In this document: positions 1-10,863 of the stretch, piece after piece
How positions within the stretch are numbered: position 1 is the stretch's first letter
Layout of the letters: every line of letters begins with the position of its first letter
Source of the DNA: Zygnema cylindricum
Lineage: Eukaryota; Streptophyta; Zygnematophyceae; Zygnematales; Zygnemataceae
Assembly (NCBI GenBank): GCA_037447655.1
Contig: JBBHKE010000662.1
Span: 1 to 27,658 of the forward strand
Direction of reading: 5' to 3'
Length of the DNA stretch: 27,658 nucleotides
Translations under genes and position numbers: made by a program
Notes under the pieces: generated by a model
Seen by the model: only the letters and a program-made list of their open reading frames with translations
What the model was told of the DNA's origin: nothing
Database searches by the model: none

Positions 1-1560
1 ATAATAAAAAACGACATAACCGAAAAAACCTTAAGCAAACAGAAAAAACCAAAAAAAGCCTGAAACATTCGGCAGGGTCAAGGGACGGTCCACGCTTTAC
101 CGTCAAAGGTCACTATCCAATCTCAATAAAGATACGAGAATCAGATGCGAATCGAATCTTGATGGATTTCTTAGCACCAGATTTTTTAGCGGCTGGAGTC
201 AACCGTACCTTCACCCTGCAGAAAGCATATGCTTGTCGATGCTCGGAAGTACAGTACGGCACTGTACTAGCTGCACATGGGCCACAAATTGACCGCTATA
301 GTGCAGTCTTCCGCCTAATCTCAATAAACGTCACGTTTTTCTCCCAAGCAGTTAGCAGTTTAGCCGGCGGCGAATAATGTCTCTGCACCTTAAATGTAAA
401 GAAAGTACGACGGCTCTAATTGGTCCGTACCCTCATGGGAGCAGTTGACTCCAACGAAGAGAGCTGGAAAATCTTCTAGCGTCCAAAAGATGGGAGATTC
501 AGCAAATAGCACAGGCCACGGTCCAGATTAGTTCTGAAAATGCCCGTGGAGTAACTTAAATTTCGTTTTCGCATTAACAGTTGTCCTCGACGGACCGATC
601 GCCGTCTGTGCTTTACATGTAGACGACAGAAATATCGGCTCTGCCCGACAGCTGTCCGATTCACCATCATAAAACATCCCAGTATATCAGGAAAGATTCG
701 CTAGAGTCTGGATCTTATCCAATCAAATTTGTCTGTGTCCACACGATTTGCCATTTTTCTTTTTCTCCGGAGATAAACCGCGGAAGTCGACGCTTCTGCT
801 GATGTATTTTTGCAGTTTCTGACACTTCGCATCTGTCAGAATCTTATTAGAGTCTTACTGTAGCAGTCTTCTAGATGCTTATCCCGGATTTGTCGGACGT
901 TCAGGACACACTATATTTAGTTGTTTACAGCGACCTTGTCCTAATCAAATACTCATAATGGCAGGGTTTGCAAGTGGCATCAAACTGGCTTCTGATTGGA
1001 TAAGTACGGAATAGTACACCTGAATTTGTAATAAATGCACCATGTTAGCTGTCGACCAGAACGTATATCAATAAAGTCGTCGATTATACGAGCGGAGACC
1101 CTATCCAAAAGGTGGAATAATATTATTATACGTACGGTATGCTATAGTATATTCAGGATACGGCGTACAGCCAAGAATGTGTCGATTTAATGAACAAGGT
1201 TTTGTCCGTATCTGTAAATGATTATTTTTGTCAGGTTTTGTCGCCGGTCCGCAGGTGTACGCTATATTGACGGGGCCGAACTTTACAAACGACGTCATTT
1301 ACCCTCAATTTTCCGTGCCCTAAATTAACGGTGAAATTTACATGGGTGAATTTTACGCCGTTAGCCAAGTCTCTGTTATCGTACAGGTACGTCAGGAGGT
1401 ACAAAAGGGTACGGCCTCATTGGCTGTAAGGGTACAGTCCCATGTTGCTAATCACGGGTTTATTTCTGTCGTTTTCGTTTAAAACTTAGCGCCGTACTGC
1501 TAAAGTTGTGTGCCTACGAAGTAATCGCAAAATTGTATGGTACAATTTGCTTCATCCTCG
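1..1560. other. Intergenic stretch, no gene recognised
   Basis: The short open frames here (for example 159-377 plus and 476-670 minus) have no recognisable domain, no family resemblance and no plausible splice structure. The sequence is AT-rich, with several GTACGG/CCGTAC words (near 253, 425, 1005, 1131, 1408 and 1491). No transposon ends were recognised. Confidence 0.6.
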
Positions 1561-1631
1561 AACTTAGGATGTACAAAAAGTTGTCTTCTTGTGTTTTTTC
1601 GACCCACTGTCACGTCATCTTCAAACTTTTC

Positions 1632-1658
1632 TTAAAACACATCGGCGATGTGTTTTAA
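1632..1658. repeat. Perfect palindrome, 13-bp arms
   Basis: The left arm TTAAAACACATCG and the right arm CGATGTGTTTTAA are exact reverse complements separated by a single G. In DNA it could extrude as a cruciform. As RNA the single-base spacer is too short for a loop, so the innermost pairs would have to open. No function is assigned. Confidence 0.85.
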
Positions 1659-1848
1659 ATAAAGTAAAACCGCTTTCACAAATAAGAAAACATATTCTCA
1701 CGTGTGAAAAATTGTCAGAATCATTTGACACCGAAAAAAAGTACACGGTTGTTCGTTTTTGTCCGCTTGCATCTTGTACAGTTTTTTTTTTGCGAGGGGT
1801 CACGAGGCTGCATTGCCATTTCACGGAAAGGTGAAAAATCTGCGAAGG

Positions 1849-1877
1849 CGCCATGAATTATATTTCCATTCATGGCG
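1849..1877. repeat. Inverted repeat, 10-bp arms and 9-base loop
   Basis: CGCCATGAAT (1849-1858) and ATTCATGGCG (1868-1877) are exact reverse complements. No transposon boundary or gene is associated with it. Confidence 0.8.
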
Positions 1878-2170
1878 GCCGAGCAAGAGAGGCAAACGCA
1901 AAGGCATGTTGTACAGCCACGGCTGCAAGGTTGTACGTCTACAATGTCACGCCATGACATGAGATATACCAAATCGTTTCAAAAATTACGATGTGTCTTG
2001 CGACGCATGAATTTTTTTTTTAAAATAGGGTGCAGCAAGACAAATTAAAGACGTTGAGAGCCGTCACGGGCATTGTCGACGTATACAATCGTCACAACCT
2101 TAATTGACAATTTGGTTGTTACACATTGGGACACCCGAAAAACGTGTATGGCGAATCTGCACTAAAAATA

Positions 2171-3751
2171 CAAAGTAAGTTTGCTAAGTTATAATTGCAT
2201 GGGGTCATACTCTGAGAACAACCTCCTTATGAGGGCTCGTAAAGGTGTGAAAATTCAATGTTGGGAAGAATGTTTGTCGTGTAGTAAAGGTTGTCCGTAC
2301 AAACATTATGGCCTTTGTTGGGCGTCGAAAACGCCAATCAAATTTTGTTATCATTGGCGTGACAGAAGGTAGACATACCTCGCAGTGATTCAATTTGCAT
2401 GGAGCACAGCGAGGAAAGTATAAGAAGACTTACGTTTTCACGGTTTCGTTGGAAAATGCTAACATACAATCACTTAAATTTGATTTTCCGTCCAACGACT
2501 TCACAAGCTTTACACATGGAGAAGGAAGAGTCAAATGAATACAGGTCACCAATGGCGAAAACGCCATGATTTGGTTTCAGTTTTCCCCCCAATGCCTAAC
2601 CATGGAAACACTATTTTGGTTGTCAAGGTTAATTGTTTTATTAACCTTTTTTATTTTTTTTGTGCTCTTATCCCTAAGTATTCCTTATGGTAATTCCCTG
2701 ACATCGTGGGTTTGGGAAGCCCAACTAAGGCGACGATTTGCAATTTGTGGAGGAATAGAAGAGGAGAGAAGTCTCTCCGTGCTTATGTTGTGATGTAAAT
2801 GTGTGGTAAACTGATTTAATGATATAGACTGTCATTTGTGTTACGCGGGGCTTGATTTATTCCGACAATGTAACACAAACATTTCTCTAACTATTTAACC
2901 AATTGAGGGTGTTTTTATGTAACATTTGTTATGGTGCGGCGTTTTACGCTTCTCCAAAATTTTAAAATGTGAAATTTTGGTACATTTATAACGGACCAAT
3001 GGGCCCATTGTGGCCGAAATCCGATCAGTAAAATCTCAAGCTAGAGTAGGTATTTTGATTAAAACAAAGAACTTTGTTGTGTATATACTTGAAGCTCGTA
3101 GTACGTCGTTAGTTGATCTAGTATAGTAAATATTATTTGTTTTGTAGTTGTAGCATTGCATATGGAATTTAATAGTTAAGTGTTTCAAAACGAGGCTACT
3201 TTCAGTGGCCAAAGCCAAATATTTGGCACTAAATTCTTATCAATAATGCCTTGGTTCGAACGTGTATAAAGTTAGTTAAAAATGCAAAATTACTAGCCAA
3301 TTTTTAAAACACGTCTATAGTTCGAAATGGTGGACACTACAGCAATACTCGGCCCAATTTTTGGTGAAGCTAAAATGAATTACAATTTTTTTTGCGGTTT
3401 AATTTTTTGAGTTTGAAATGACTTTTGACCGGTTTAGTTTGGTTCAAGATATATTACACACCGTGAGGCTTGGTTTGACCAAACAGAATCAAATCGTAGC
3501 ATGTGCCCACTTACTAATGTGCAAATGATGCAAAAAAAATACATTTAGTTTAATGTTGTCATTTTTGGTATCTTTTTTTGTTATTTAATCTTGTGCAGGG
3601 TTATTAGCGATTTTACGGTTTGAGTGATGTAGTTATGTAAATTCGAACATTTTCGTTTGGTTTCTTTAATTTCAAACCGGGTCAAAAACATTTTACAATT
3701 CGTGCGAAAGCGAAACATAATGGCACCAAAACAAATATAAGACGAGTTTTA
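2171..3751. other. Intergenic stretch, no gene recognised
   Basis: Only short unconvincing frames are present. The stretch holds two palindromes (2954-2980 and 2997-3010). GGCG-(AAAA)-CGCC mini-hairpins occur near 2330 and 2552. Nothing else could be assigned. Confidence 0.55.
2954..2980. repeat. Inverted repeat CCAAAATTT / AAATTTTGG
   Basis: Nine-bp arms at 2954-2962 and 2972-2980 with a 9-base spacer. A second, perfect 14-bp palindrome, CAATGGGCCCATTG, follows at 2997-3010. Confidence 0.75.
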
Positions 3752-4233
3752 CACAGTGAATCAGTGTTGGTTTAAATAAATTATTAGTGTATATAATAAA
3801 ATAGTGTTATCAACTCTCTTTTGGGTTGAAGGGCCTAACATAAAAAAACGATAATGTTATTTTATACATATAACGCTAATGTGGTTACATATGCCCATAG
3901 TGTAGTGCTATAGTGTGTGTTCACATAGTTGACGCTTGAACGCGTGGGAATAAGATAAGGTGATTTTTCGCCATCTTTATTATGAGGTACCAAATTTGAG
4001 TTCACTTTCCCACTCTATGTTGTTATCTGATTTTTTTCTTTAATTTCATTCAGAAGTAAGAAAATCCGTAGCAACGTCTAGCACATCTTGTACACTACAT
4101 TATGTGATTTTTGTCCAAATGAATGTAATAATTTTAAAGGAAGAAATATAATCATTGAATAATTTATAGGTTCGAGAGTCAAAATTTAGAGGCGCCTAGT
4201 CAGTGTTGTTAAAAGTAATAGCTACTCACGATG
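3752..4233. mobile_element. Decayed TA-flanked MITE (482 bp)
   Basis: The left end CACAGTGAATC follows a TA at 3750-3751. The right end AGTAATAGCTACTCACGATG is followed by TA at 4234-4235. Both ends resemble, with several mismatches, the ends of the better-preserved elements at 6836-7374 and 13205-14835 (CACCGCGAATCG and CGATTCGCGGTG). The interior near 3812 also has the family hallmark of an ACTCT run followed by TTTTGGGTT. TA flanks are the known duplication of the Tc1/mariner-Stowaway group. No transposase frame was seen. Confidence 0.45.
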
Positions 4234-4235
4234 TA

Positions 4236-5700
4236 GTTCAAACTACCATAAACCCTTGCACGAACCAAAATAGCTCTTAGAATACTGTCTCCAATAGTCG
4301 TTTCATTGTTAACTTTGACAATATATGAAAACTAGCGGGAAAAAACATTTCGTTAGACAATAACACCGAACCGTTCAGTGCCAAAACAATGAGATAGTGT
4401 ACGGCTACATGTTTTGTTTCACTATTAGTCGAATCGTCCATCGAATATCGGCTTTCCACCAAATATTGTTGAGATCTCATAAGGTGATCTTTTCTAGAGA
4501 GACGTGTCAGGGGCCACTCTATTTGGTGTTGACGTTTAAGCCGGTTTATAAGAGTGCCTTTGGCCATCAAGGACTCTTTGGACGAAACAAAATAAGCGGT
4601 ACGGTTTGGTACGGATATGCGCGGATTTCAGTAAACTACCCCCATTTTTCGTCTGATGGAACGCCACCCTTAGCAGGTCTTGTAATGGTCCATATGACCC
4701 CCGTTCTGGAAACGCCATAGCTACAATGAAAATCTGCCACGTGGCGTTTGAGGCTGATAAATCTCGTATATTGCGCCTATGTGTGCTGCGTGGAGTGATC
4801 CGCAGCGTCCATCATACTTGAATGGTGAGGATATCATCTTCTAATGACGCTTTCCATAATTCCATCGCACTTTTTGAAACAAAGTTTTTCCTTATTGCCG
4901 TTTGCTCCGTAACATCTCAACCAGTAGATGTGGAATATGCAAAAAGTTAAAATCAGAAGCAAATATTTGAAGCAGTACTGCAAAACGCCAACAAACTTGA
5001 AATTCAAACCTCTGTCCGTAGTTTGGCAATAAGACAAACGACATTTTGACCGTACGAGCGAAAAATTATAAAACGGTTTTTTCACTTTTTCAGACTCATT
5101 GATAGGCGTTTCAATGACATGGCGTCGTTTCATTGGTTAACGGAAAATTTTGAAGACATACGATTTCAAATATGATTTGTCCTTTCCGAATTTATTTATG
5201 GTTGATAATAGATTAATATGGCATCTGCCCTTGAAATAGACAAATAGAGGATTATGGAATTGAGTCTTTCCGAGTCAGGAGTAGGAGTCATATCGGCAGG
5301 AACGATGATTGAATAACGGCTATGTTTTGTTGATAATTGAGTATTTTCTAGGTCTTTATTAGGATAGAAAAAGCGCAGAGGCAGTCGGTCTCTGACTCTC
5401 ACACTTGTTGTAGTCACTAAAGGCTGGAAAGGGAGCTAGAGCAATGGTTGCCTAAGCTCTCCAAATGGACAGGTGTAGATAAATGGATATTGACGCATCG
5501 AAGAATTGAACCTGGAACCTACCGTCCATCAAGATTCCGATAGACGATAGCTTTGGTCGTTAAGCCTAGGACTAGTGTTAATACACATGGGGTTTGATAT
5601 GTATTTAAACAGTTAGAAGTACAATAGTTCATTTAACATGAAATATAAACGTAGTGCATAGTTACAGCTATAGATAGTACAGAGTACGGTTTATGTATTA
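4236..5700. other. Intergenic stretch, no gene recognised
   Basis: Frames at 4277-4570 (minus), 4397-4720 (plus) and 4834-5133 (minus) overlap each other or lack any recognisable motif. They look like chance frames. A B-box-like string at about 5505-5520 (minus strand) was considered for a tRNA and rejected. Confidence 0.5.
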
Positions 5701-5714
5701 TATGAAACGAATAT

Positions 5715-5751
5715 CGCGCATTTGTTTCGAACGCGAAACAAATACAGCGCG
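5715..5751. repeat. Hairpin with ATTTGTTTCG / CGAAACAAAT arms
   Basis: Ten-bp perfect arms (5720-5729 and 5734-5743) enclose the 4-base loop AACG. A second 5-bp pair, CGCGC/GCGCG, lies outside (5715-5719 and 5747-5751). No gene is associated. Confidence 0.8.
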
Positions 5752-6630
5752 GCTATTTTCAACAGCTAAAAATAAAGCCAGATTTGATCGGGCGACCACG
5801 ATAGGCGCCGCGATAGCGGGATATGTACTTTTGGCGTTTTACGGCCATTACCAAGTCAAGTGACACGTGGCACGTCAACATTGGATTGCGGCGACTCCGG
5901 AGATTACGAAAACAAATAGGTATATGACATGTGTCGACATTTCGCCCATATCGTACGATGGTCGTACAAAAAGTACACCGGCACTTGTACTATTATGTAC
6001 CGTACAGTAAAGTGATTGGTCCCGTACATCAGTAGAAATGGTCTTAGTGAGAGAATAAGACTTAGAATTTTTTGGGTAGGTAGTCGCCTCTCTTAGAGAG
6101 CATCTTGTATAAAAGGCAAACTTTGGCCAGCCATAACAATTAATTTACTTGACCATTTTCAGTGATTCTTTTTGCTGCGTACTCAAGGGAGTCCAGGCTA
6201 CACAGGGTGTAGTTGGTCAAAGTTTTTGCTTGCCAGGGTAGATGCATTTCTAAGGGGAAGTCAAAGTGGGTGAATGCGTCCAAAACTCATATTCTAACTC
6301 TGCATTCTGTGGTGGAACCGAGCACACAGAAAGTCTTATTTCACAGGGGTGAAGCTATAATGGGTTTTTGATTGTCAAGGGGTCAGTCATTTGGGTTTGT
6401 ATCAACTTGGAGTCGGCACTATCTAGATTAACTTCTTTTGGATTTGCGATTTATGTGGGCAATGGAGCACACAAAGTTTCATGTTTTGGTCCTCCGCAAA
6501 AGTTATCGGCTTGATATAATATCGAGTTTTATAAGTAGAAGAAATTCGATATCAAGGACATCCAATCAGTATATAAATAAGATAACGTTGTTCGCCTTCG
6601 GGGCAACCCTTATATAGGCGATGTGTCTGC
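5752..6630. other. Intergenic stretch, nothing assigned
   Basis: No frame or transposon end is recognised. One ACGTGGCA word (5865-5872) and two CCGTAC words (about 6000 and 6025) are present. Confidence 0.5.
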
Positions 6631-6639
6631 TGATAATTT

Positions 6640-6835
6640 TCTATGCTGCCGCCGGTTGGCAATTTTCTACGTTGTCACCGGCTGGCATAACTTTACGATG
6701 CCGTAATTATATGCTGCCGCCGGGTGGCATAATTTTACGCTTGCCAACCGTCGCTGTACATACTGTCGTACGGCTGGCGTAATATGACATTGCCAATCGT
6801 CGGTGTAAAGACCGCCAGACCGCTGGCACAATGTA
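6640..6835. repeat. Diverged left part of a 50-bp satellite array
   Basis: Repeated strings of the type GCCGCCGGTTGGCA, CACCGGCTGGCA, GCCGCCGGGTGGCA and CCGCTGGCACAATG recur with loose spacing. They match, imperfectly, the well-kept 50-bp units at 7405-7504 and 7690-7839 (GACCGCCGTACCGCTGGCAC and so on). The array is interrupted at 6834 by a TA-flanked element. Confidence 0.6.
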
Positions 6836-7374
6836 CACCTCGAATCGTTATTAGTGTCAATAACTCTAATTTGGGTTCTTAAAATTTTGATTTTCTTCCT
6901 CAAATAGGATACATGATTTTAATTTTTCCTTGACGTTAATTAAAGTACTGTACAAAATAGCGTAAAAAACAAAAGTACAACAAGATCTAAATAGTGTGGT
7001 GTATGGTCGATGTCAGACCGTACATAAATGTACCTTTTCAATTGAAAATTTTACAAAGGATGAATTAAATCAGATGCGCACGCATAGGAACGTGCGCTCA
7101 AAAAACGGAATTGGTCTGACACTTAAATTAGTCTGACATGTACGGATATTTAAATTTTACGACGGCGTACGATTTCTGATATTTTGTACGAATACATATG
7201 TTAATGTCTACAATCGTACGGAGAATATTTCATTTTTTGCTGTTCCCAAATTAGCATTAAGCCGAAATTACAATACACCTTTAAAAAAAGAAAAACAAAT
7301 TCTTAATATACATCAATTACGGTAAATTACCTTCAACACTATTTAAACTTTGACACTAATAGCGATTCGCGGTG
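6836..7374. mobile_element. TA-flanked MITE, 539 bp, inserted in a satellite
   Basis: The terminal inverted repeats are 25 bp, at 6836-6860 (beginning CACCTCGAATCG) and 7350-7374 (ending CGATTCGCGGTG). They pair with only two mismatches. TA stands at both flanks (6834-6835 and 7375-7376), as expected for a Tc1/mariner or Stowaway-type insertion. The interior is AT-rich with no transposase frame, so this is a non-autonomous element. The satellite sequence on the left (CCGCTGGCACAATG) continues in related form on the right, which shows the element jumped into the array. Confidence 0.8.
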
Positions 7375-7808
7375 TAACGCTGCCGTGCGATCGTCTTCAG
7401 TACGGACCGCCGTACCGCTAGCACAACGTGACGTGTCCGTGCGTCAGCGGTACAGACCGCCGTACCGCTGGCACAACGTGACGTTGCCGTGCGTCACCGG
7501 TACAGACGACAGATCCAAATTTGCTGTTCCCAAATTAGCATTAAGCCGAAATTACAATGCACCTTTTAAAAAAAAAAAAAAAAATCTTTGATATGCATCA
7601 ATTACGTTAAATTACCTTCAACACTATTTAAACTTTGACACTAATAACGATTCGCGGTGTAACGTTGCCGTGCGATCGTCCGCAGTACGGACATCCGTAC
7701 CGCTAGCACAACGTGACGTGTCCGTGCGTCAGCGGTATAGACCGCCGTACCGCTGGCACAACGTGACGTTGCCGTGCGTCAGCGGTACAGACCGCCGTAC
7801 CGTTGGCA
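7241..7808. repeat. 284-bp tandem duplication spanning MITE end and satellite
   Basis: The string TGTTCCCAAATTAGCATTAA starts at 7241 and again at 7525, and the sequences that follow stay closely similar through the MITE right end (GATTCGCGGTGTAACG) and two satellite units. Unit one is 7241-7524. Unit two starts at 7525 and runs to about 7808. The second copy therefore carries a right MITE end without a left end. The poly-A tract inside has grown in the second copy (7567-7583). Confidence 0.85.
7405..7504. repeat. Two 50-bp satellite units
   Basis: Units begin at 7405 and 7455 with GACCGCCGTACCGCT. They differ by a few substitutions. Each unit contains CAACGTGACG and ends in a GGTACA or similar string. 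Confidence 0.85.
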
Positions 7809-7839
7809 CAACGTGACGCTGCCGTGCGTCCGCAGTACG
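7690..7839. repeat. Three 50-bp satellite units
   Basis: Units begin at 7690, 7740 and 7790, exactly 50 bp apart, with the same core as at 7405. There is one more unit than in the first duplicate, so the array changed its unit number after or during the 284-bp duplication. Confidence 0.85.
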
Positions 7840-8382
7840 GGCATGATAAACTGGACAGGTACATGCCCGTGTAACTGGCGTTGATTTACCAGTCTTTACA
7901 AATACTACCGACAGCCCTAAAAAAGTAAATAGGTGTATTTGCCAGTTTGCGGCCGATTGTACGGCCGAATTAAGGCGTGTAATGTGCATATTCTGACGTC
8001 CAGGCGAGAAAACGTTTCATTGATTAGGGTTCGGATATCGCGCGTGTGGCACTATATTTGTCTGGCGTGTACGGAATGTTACCGTTACTATCCGTACCTA
8101 TCGGTTTTAAGCAGGCAAGCAACCGGTCAATATTCGATTACATCGCTGTACCGATTACGATGCGCAACAACAATCCAGGTGCAGTAAAATAGTGGAGATA
8201 CTTCTTCAATTTTACGGCTTAATACTTGTATTTTTCTCGTGATAGGCTAAAGAGTGTGACATCCGTGGCATGAACCGTCATCTCCAGACTACAATAGTGA
8301 GGTCTAGCTCCTACTTGTCAGGAACATTAGTAATCGGCGAAATACCACCACCCTCGGAGAGTGTCAACTACACGATCCTTTG
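7840..8382. other. Unassigned stretch between satellite and retroelement
   Basis: Frames at 7729-7989 (minus) and 7933-8187 (plus) run partly across satellite sequence and show no family features. No transposon ends were recognised. Confidence 0.5.
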
Positions 8383-8736
8383 CTAAGAAGTCAAAGGCCT
8401 TATCCATTAGCTCGGGACGCAGCAACTTCTAAGGAAATGGATTATGCTCACGGAGACCCGGCGGACCAGTTTGTCCCATTTGATGCTGAGATTTTCGGTT
8501 CTTTGGACAAGTCTTTTGATGATTTTCTTCGAAACTTTGCTAAGAGAGCTTCTGATTCTAAGGGTCCAAGGAGTCCTCTCCCAAGCCTTCTGGTTGCTTT
8601 TTATCGGCAACGTGTATCGGTTGCCCTTCAACGAGCGCAAGCTGCGGCCCTTCTCCGTCGAAGCACGGTGGCGGACAATAGGCGAGGCCTCCCATACCTT
8701 CCTCCACGAGATCCAGTCCACATCCATGATCTTTGA
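8383..8736 (+). pseudogene. C-terminal fragment of a retroelement polyprotein
   Basis: The frame ends at the TGA at 8734-8736. From the ATG at 8437 it reads MDYAHGDPADQFVPFDAEIFG, then a segment with FDDFLRNFAKRA, then SVALQRAQAAALLRR. This order (a 'FVPF-E-FG' string, a helix, and a basic 'R-SVALQRA-A--L' helix near the C terminus) is what I recall at the C-terminal end of reverse-transcriptase proteins from plant and algal non-LTR elements. No catalytic RT motif (YADD/FADD) lies upstream, so the copy is 5' truncated, the usual fate of LINE insertions. The codons look coding (balanced composition) compared with the AT-rich flanks. It could instead be a fragment of another repeat-borne gene. 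It is unlikely to make a functional protein. Confidence 0.5.
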
Positions 8737-9065
8737 GGGTGTGGAATTTAGTTTGTTGGGTTTGTGGGGCTTTGTATAGAGTGGGTTTTTCCTTTTTTGT
8801 CTAGTCATCTTTAGTTTTCTAGGTTAATGTTGTTGGGGTTTTCGGGAATCATATAGAGTGGGTTTTTTATTTTTTGTTTAGTCATCTTTGGTTTTTTGTT
8901 TAGTCTTGCTAGTTAGCCTAGTTGCTTTTGTTTTTCCTCATTTGTTTGCTTTGTTTTGTTTTCTTAGCTGCTGGCTCTTGTAGTCTTCAAATGTTCTTTT
9001 TCTTTGTTTTTACCCCCTTTGTACTTTGATGGCTTTTCCATCGCGCATTATGTAATAAAGTCTTT
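8737..9065 (+). mobile_element. 3' tail of the same retroelement
   Basis: T-rich sequence follows the stop codon. A 77-bp tandem duplication is visible: TATAGAGTGGGTTTTT starts at 8775 and 8852 and is followed both times by a GTCATCTTTRGTTTT string. The stretch ends with TGTAATAAAG (9051-9060), which contains both the green-algal TGTAA and the AATAAA-type poly(A) signals. No poly(A) tail or target duplication could be defined, so the 3' border is approximate. Confidence 0.45.
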
Positions 9066-10645
9066 GCTCGTTTATTAGGCCACGTGAGTTAATAATAGGC
9101 GACATAAATTCAAGTTATAGAAAGTTTATTACCTTCGAAAGCGACCACTCCGCCATTCCAGGCTTGCGAAGCCGGAAAGTAAGAATTGCATTTTGGTGGA
9201 AAGAGTCGAAATCGTGGAGCGCGTAGGCCAATATTATACCGTAGATTCAGACAGAAATGTGTCCGAACGTAAACGAATCATCCTGGAGGACGTTCGTTTG
9301 TCAGATGTAATTCGACTAAGCGTGGTTCGTCAAGTCATTCCAAACTCTTTCAACTGTTTCGACCACCGTGACACTCATTTCAATTATCAAAAATCATTTT
9401 TTAGTTTTTATAGCTATTGACGGACTTTCTTCAATAGTTTGTCGGGCAAAGTCCCATATTAAAATGCAAGCCCCAAAGTTTAAATCGCTAGGAAGTCGGC
9501 AGGAAAAAAGTTTCAGCCGTTACTATCCATAACGATTCCCGCAGGATCCTGCCTACAGTTAGTGCGACTCCCGTGGGACCCTCGCGTATGTCCTAACTAG
9601 TAAACCTACGGTTTCCTTGAACCATAGGCTTAGGGCGTGTCCCCATGTAACCGAAACTTTGAAACGTTAATTTGGATTTTAGCGCAGATTTTACGGTGTA
9701 CTTTTCAAAGTGTGCCTATGTCAATCGTTACTTGCTATGTGACAGTTGTAGATGTCTACAAAATGTGCGACATTGTACGAAACGAAATGTAGACGACTAC
9801 GAAACTACAAAACTTCCTGAAATTGGTGACGCCTACAAAAACGGCGACAATTGTAGACGTCGAGGTTTTTGTGACATTGTAGACGTTTAGGGTTTTGTGA
9901 CATAGCGCAGTCATGCTACCATGTGACGTCATCAGTTCGTAGATTTTCCGCCATGGCTTCCCGATTTCGTTTTCTTATTTTTTATCATTCGATATGCCAT
10001 CAAACTTAGATTAAAAATATTTAAAAAAAATAAAATATATATATATTTCATTTGATATTATTATTGTTGCATCTCGTGTACATAAGAGAGAAAGAGGAGT
10101 GGTCGAGGGAGAAAGATGGGGAGAGAAGAGGACGACGTAAAATTTTGCAAAGGATAAACAAATGGAAGAGGAGGTCGGACCCCCTGCAAAATTTTGCGCG
10201 TACATGCTTGTCATTTTCCTAAATACATGCTCGTGACGACCAGGGAAAAAAACAACGTCCCTCGTGCAAAACTTTTCTAAAACGTTTGATGCGTGTAATA
10301 GCTTTTTCTTATTCGTCAATGGACTACTACTTCAAATAAAAATCCGGTTGCGAGTCGCTTTTATTATAAGTGTGATGATGAGGTGGCCTGACGTGGAAGT
10401 GGGTTGAAAAGTTAGTATAGCCAAATTTGAGTACGTTCAAAATTTTAAGAGGGTTCAAAATTTTAAGAGGGCTCAAAATGGACTTTGATTCTTGCCTACG
10501 GCATACGATTTTCTCGTTGCAAGTCCCTTTTCTGTGTGAAAGCGACTTAAGAAAACCCTTAGTGTAAGACATGGGCACACAGCCTTTCTTTTTGAAGACC
10601 AATTGGCGATTGTTGATGCTCCAACATGTCGGTTTAATTGCGGTA
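9066..10645. other. Intergenic stretch with minor repeats
   Basis: No gene is recognised. A palindrome TTGTAGATGTCTACAA lies at 9746-9761, and the word TGTAGACG occurs three times between 9785 and 9890, suggesting a decayed repeat of unknown class. The frames at 10011-10319 and 10327-10674 (minus) have no recognisable features. Confidence 0.5.
10435..10478. repeat. 18-bp tandem repeat, about 2.4 copies
   Basis: GTTCAAAATTTTAAGAGG is found at 10435-10452 and 10453-10470, followed by a partial copy (GCTCAAAA, 10471-10478). Confidence 0.9.
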
Positions 10646-10863
10646 CACTGATAATCGCTATTAGCATTAATCACGGTGATTCGGCGCCCCTAAATTTTAC
10701 CCAAATTCTTAAAAAGAGTGATTAATTCTATTTAAAAAAACCTTAAAAAACCAATTAGAGTGACTGATTTTTTTCAAAACCCCCAAATTCCCAATTTAGC
10801 GTTAATCACACTAATTGTTCTTTGGCACTAAATATTTGTTAACGCTAATAGCGATTCGCGGTG
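10646..10863. mobile_element. Short TA-family MITE, 218 bp
   Basis: The left end CACTGATAATCGCTATTAGC follows TA at 10644-10645. The right end is GCTAATAGCGATTCGCGGTG and is followed by TG at 10864-10865 (one change from TA). The 25-bp terminal repeats pair with four mismatches, three of them near the outer end. The interior is AT-rich with no coding frame. It has the same family ends as 6836-7374 and 13205-14835. Confidence 0.7.

Larger units (their letters stand above)
1561..2170. other. Intergenic stretch with perfect short inverted repeats
   Basis: No gene is recognised. Two clean inverted repeats (1632-1658 and 1849-1877) are listed separately. The motif around ACGTCTACA near 1935 recurs as TGTAGACG at 9790-9890, so both places may hold relics of one repeat family. 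That link is inference. Confidence 0.5.

Noticed and set aside
5500-5575. tRNA-like sequence on the minus strand with a GGTTCAATTC B-box-like string
   Set aside because: The arms that should form the T stem do not pair, and no A box or acceptor stem could be found.
9666-9900. TGTAGACG-rich stretch considered as a CRISPR-like or satellite array
   Set aside because: Spacing is irregular, the copies are too short, and the host is eukaryotic.
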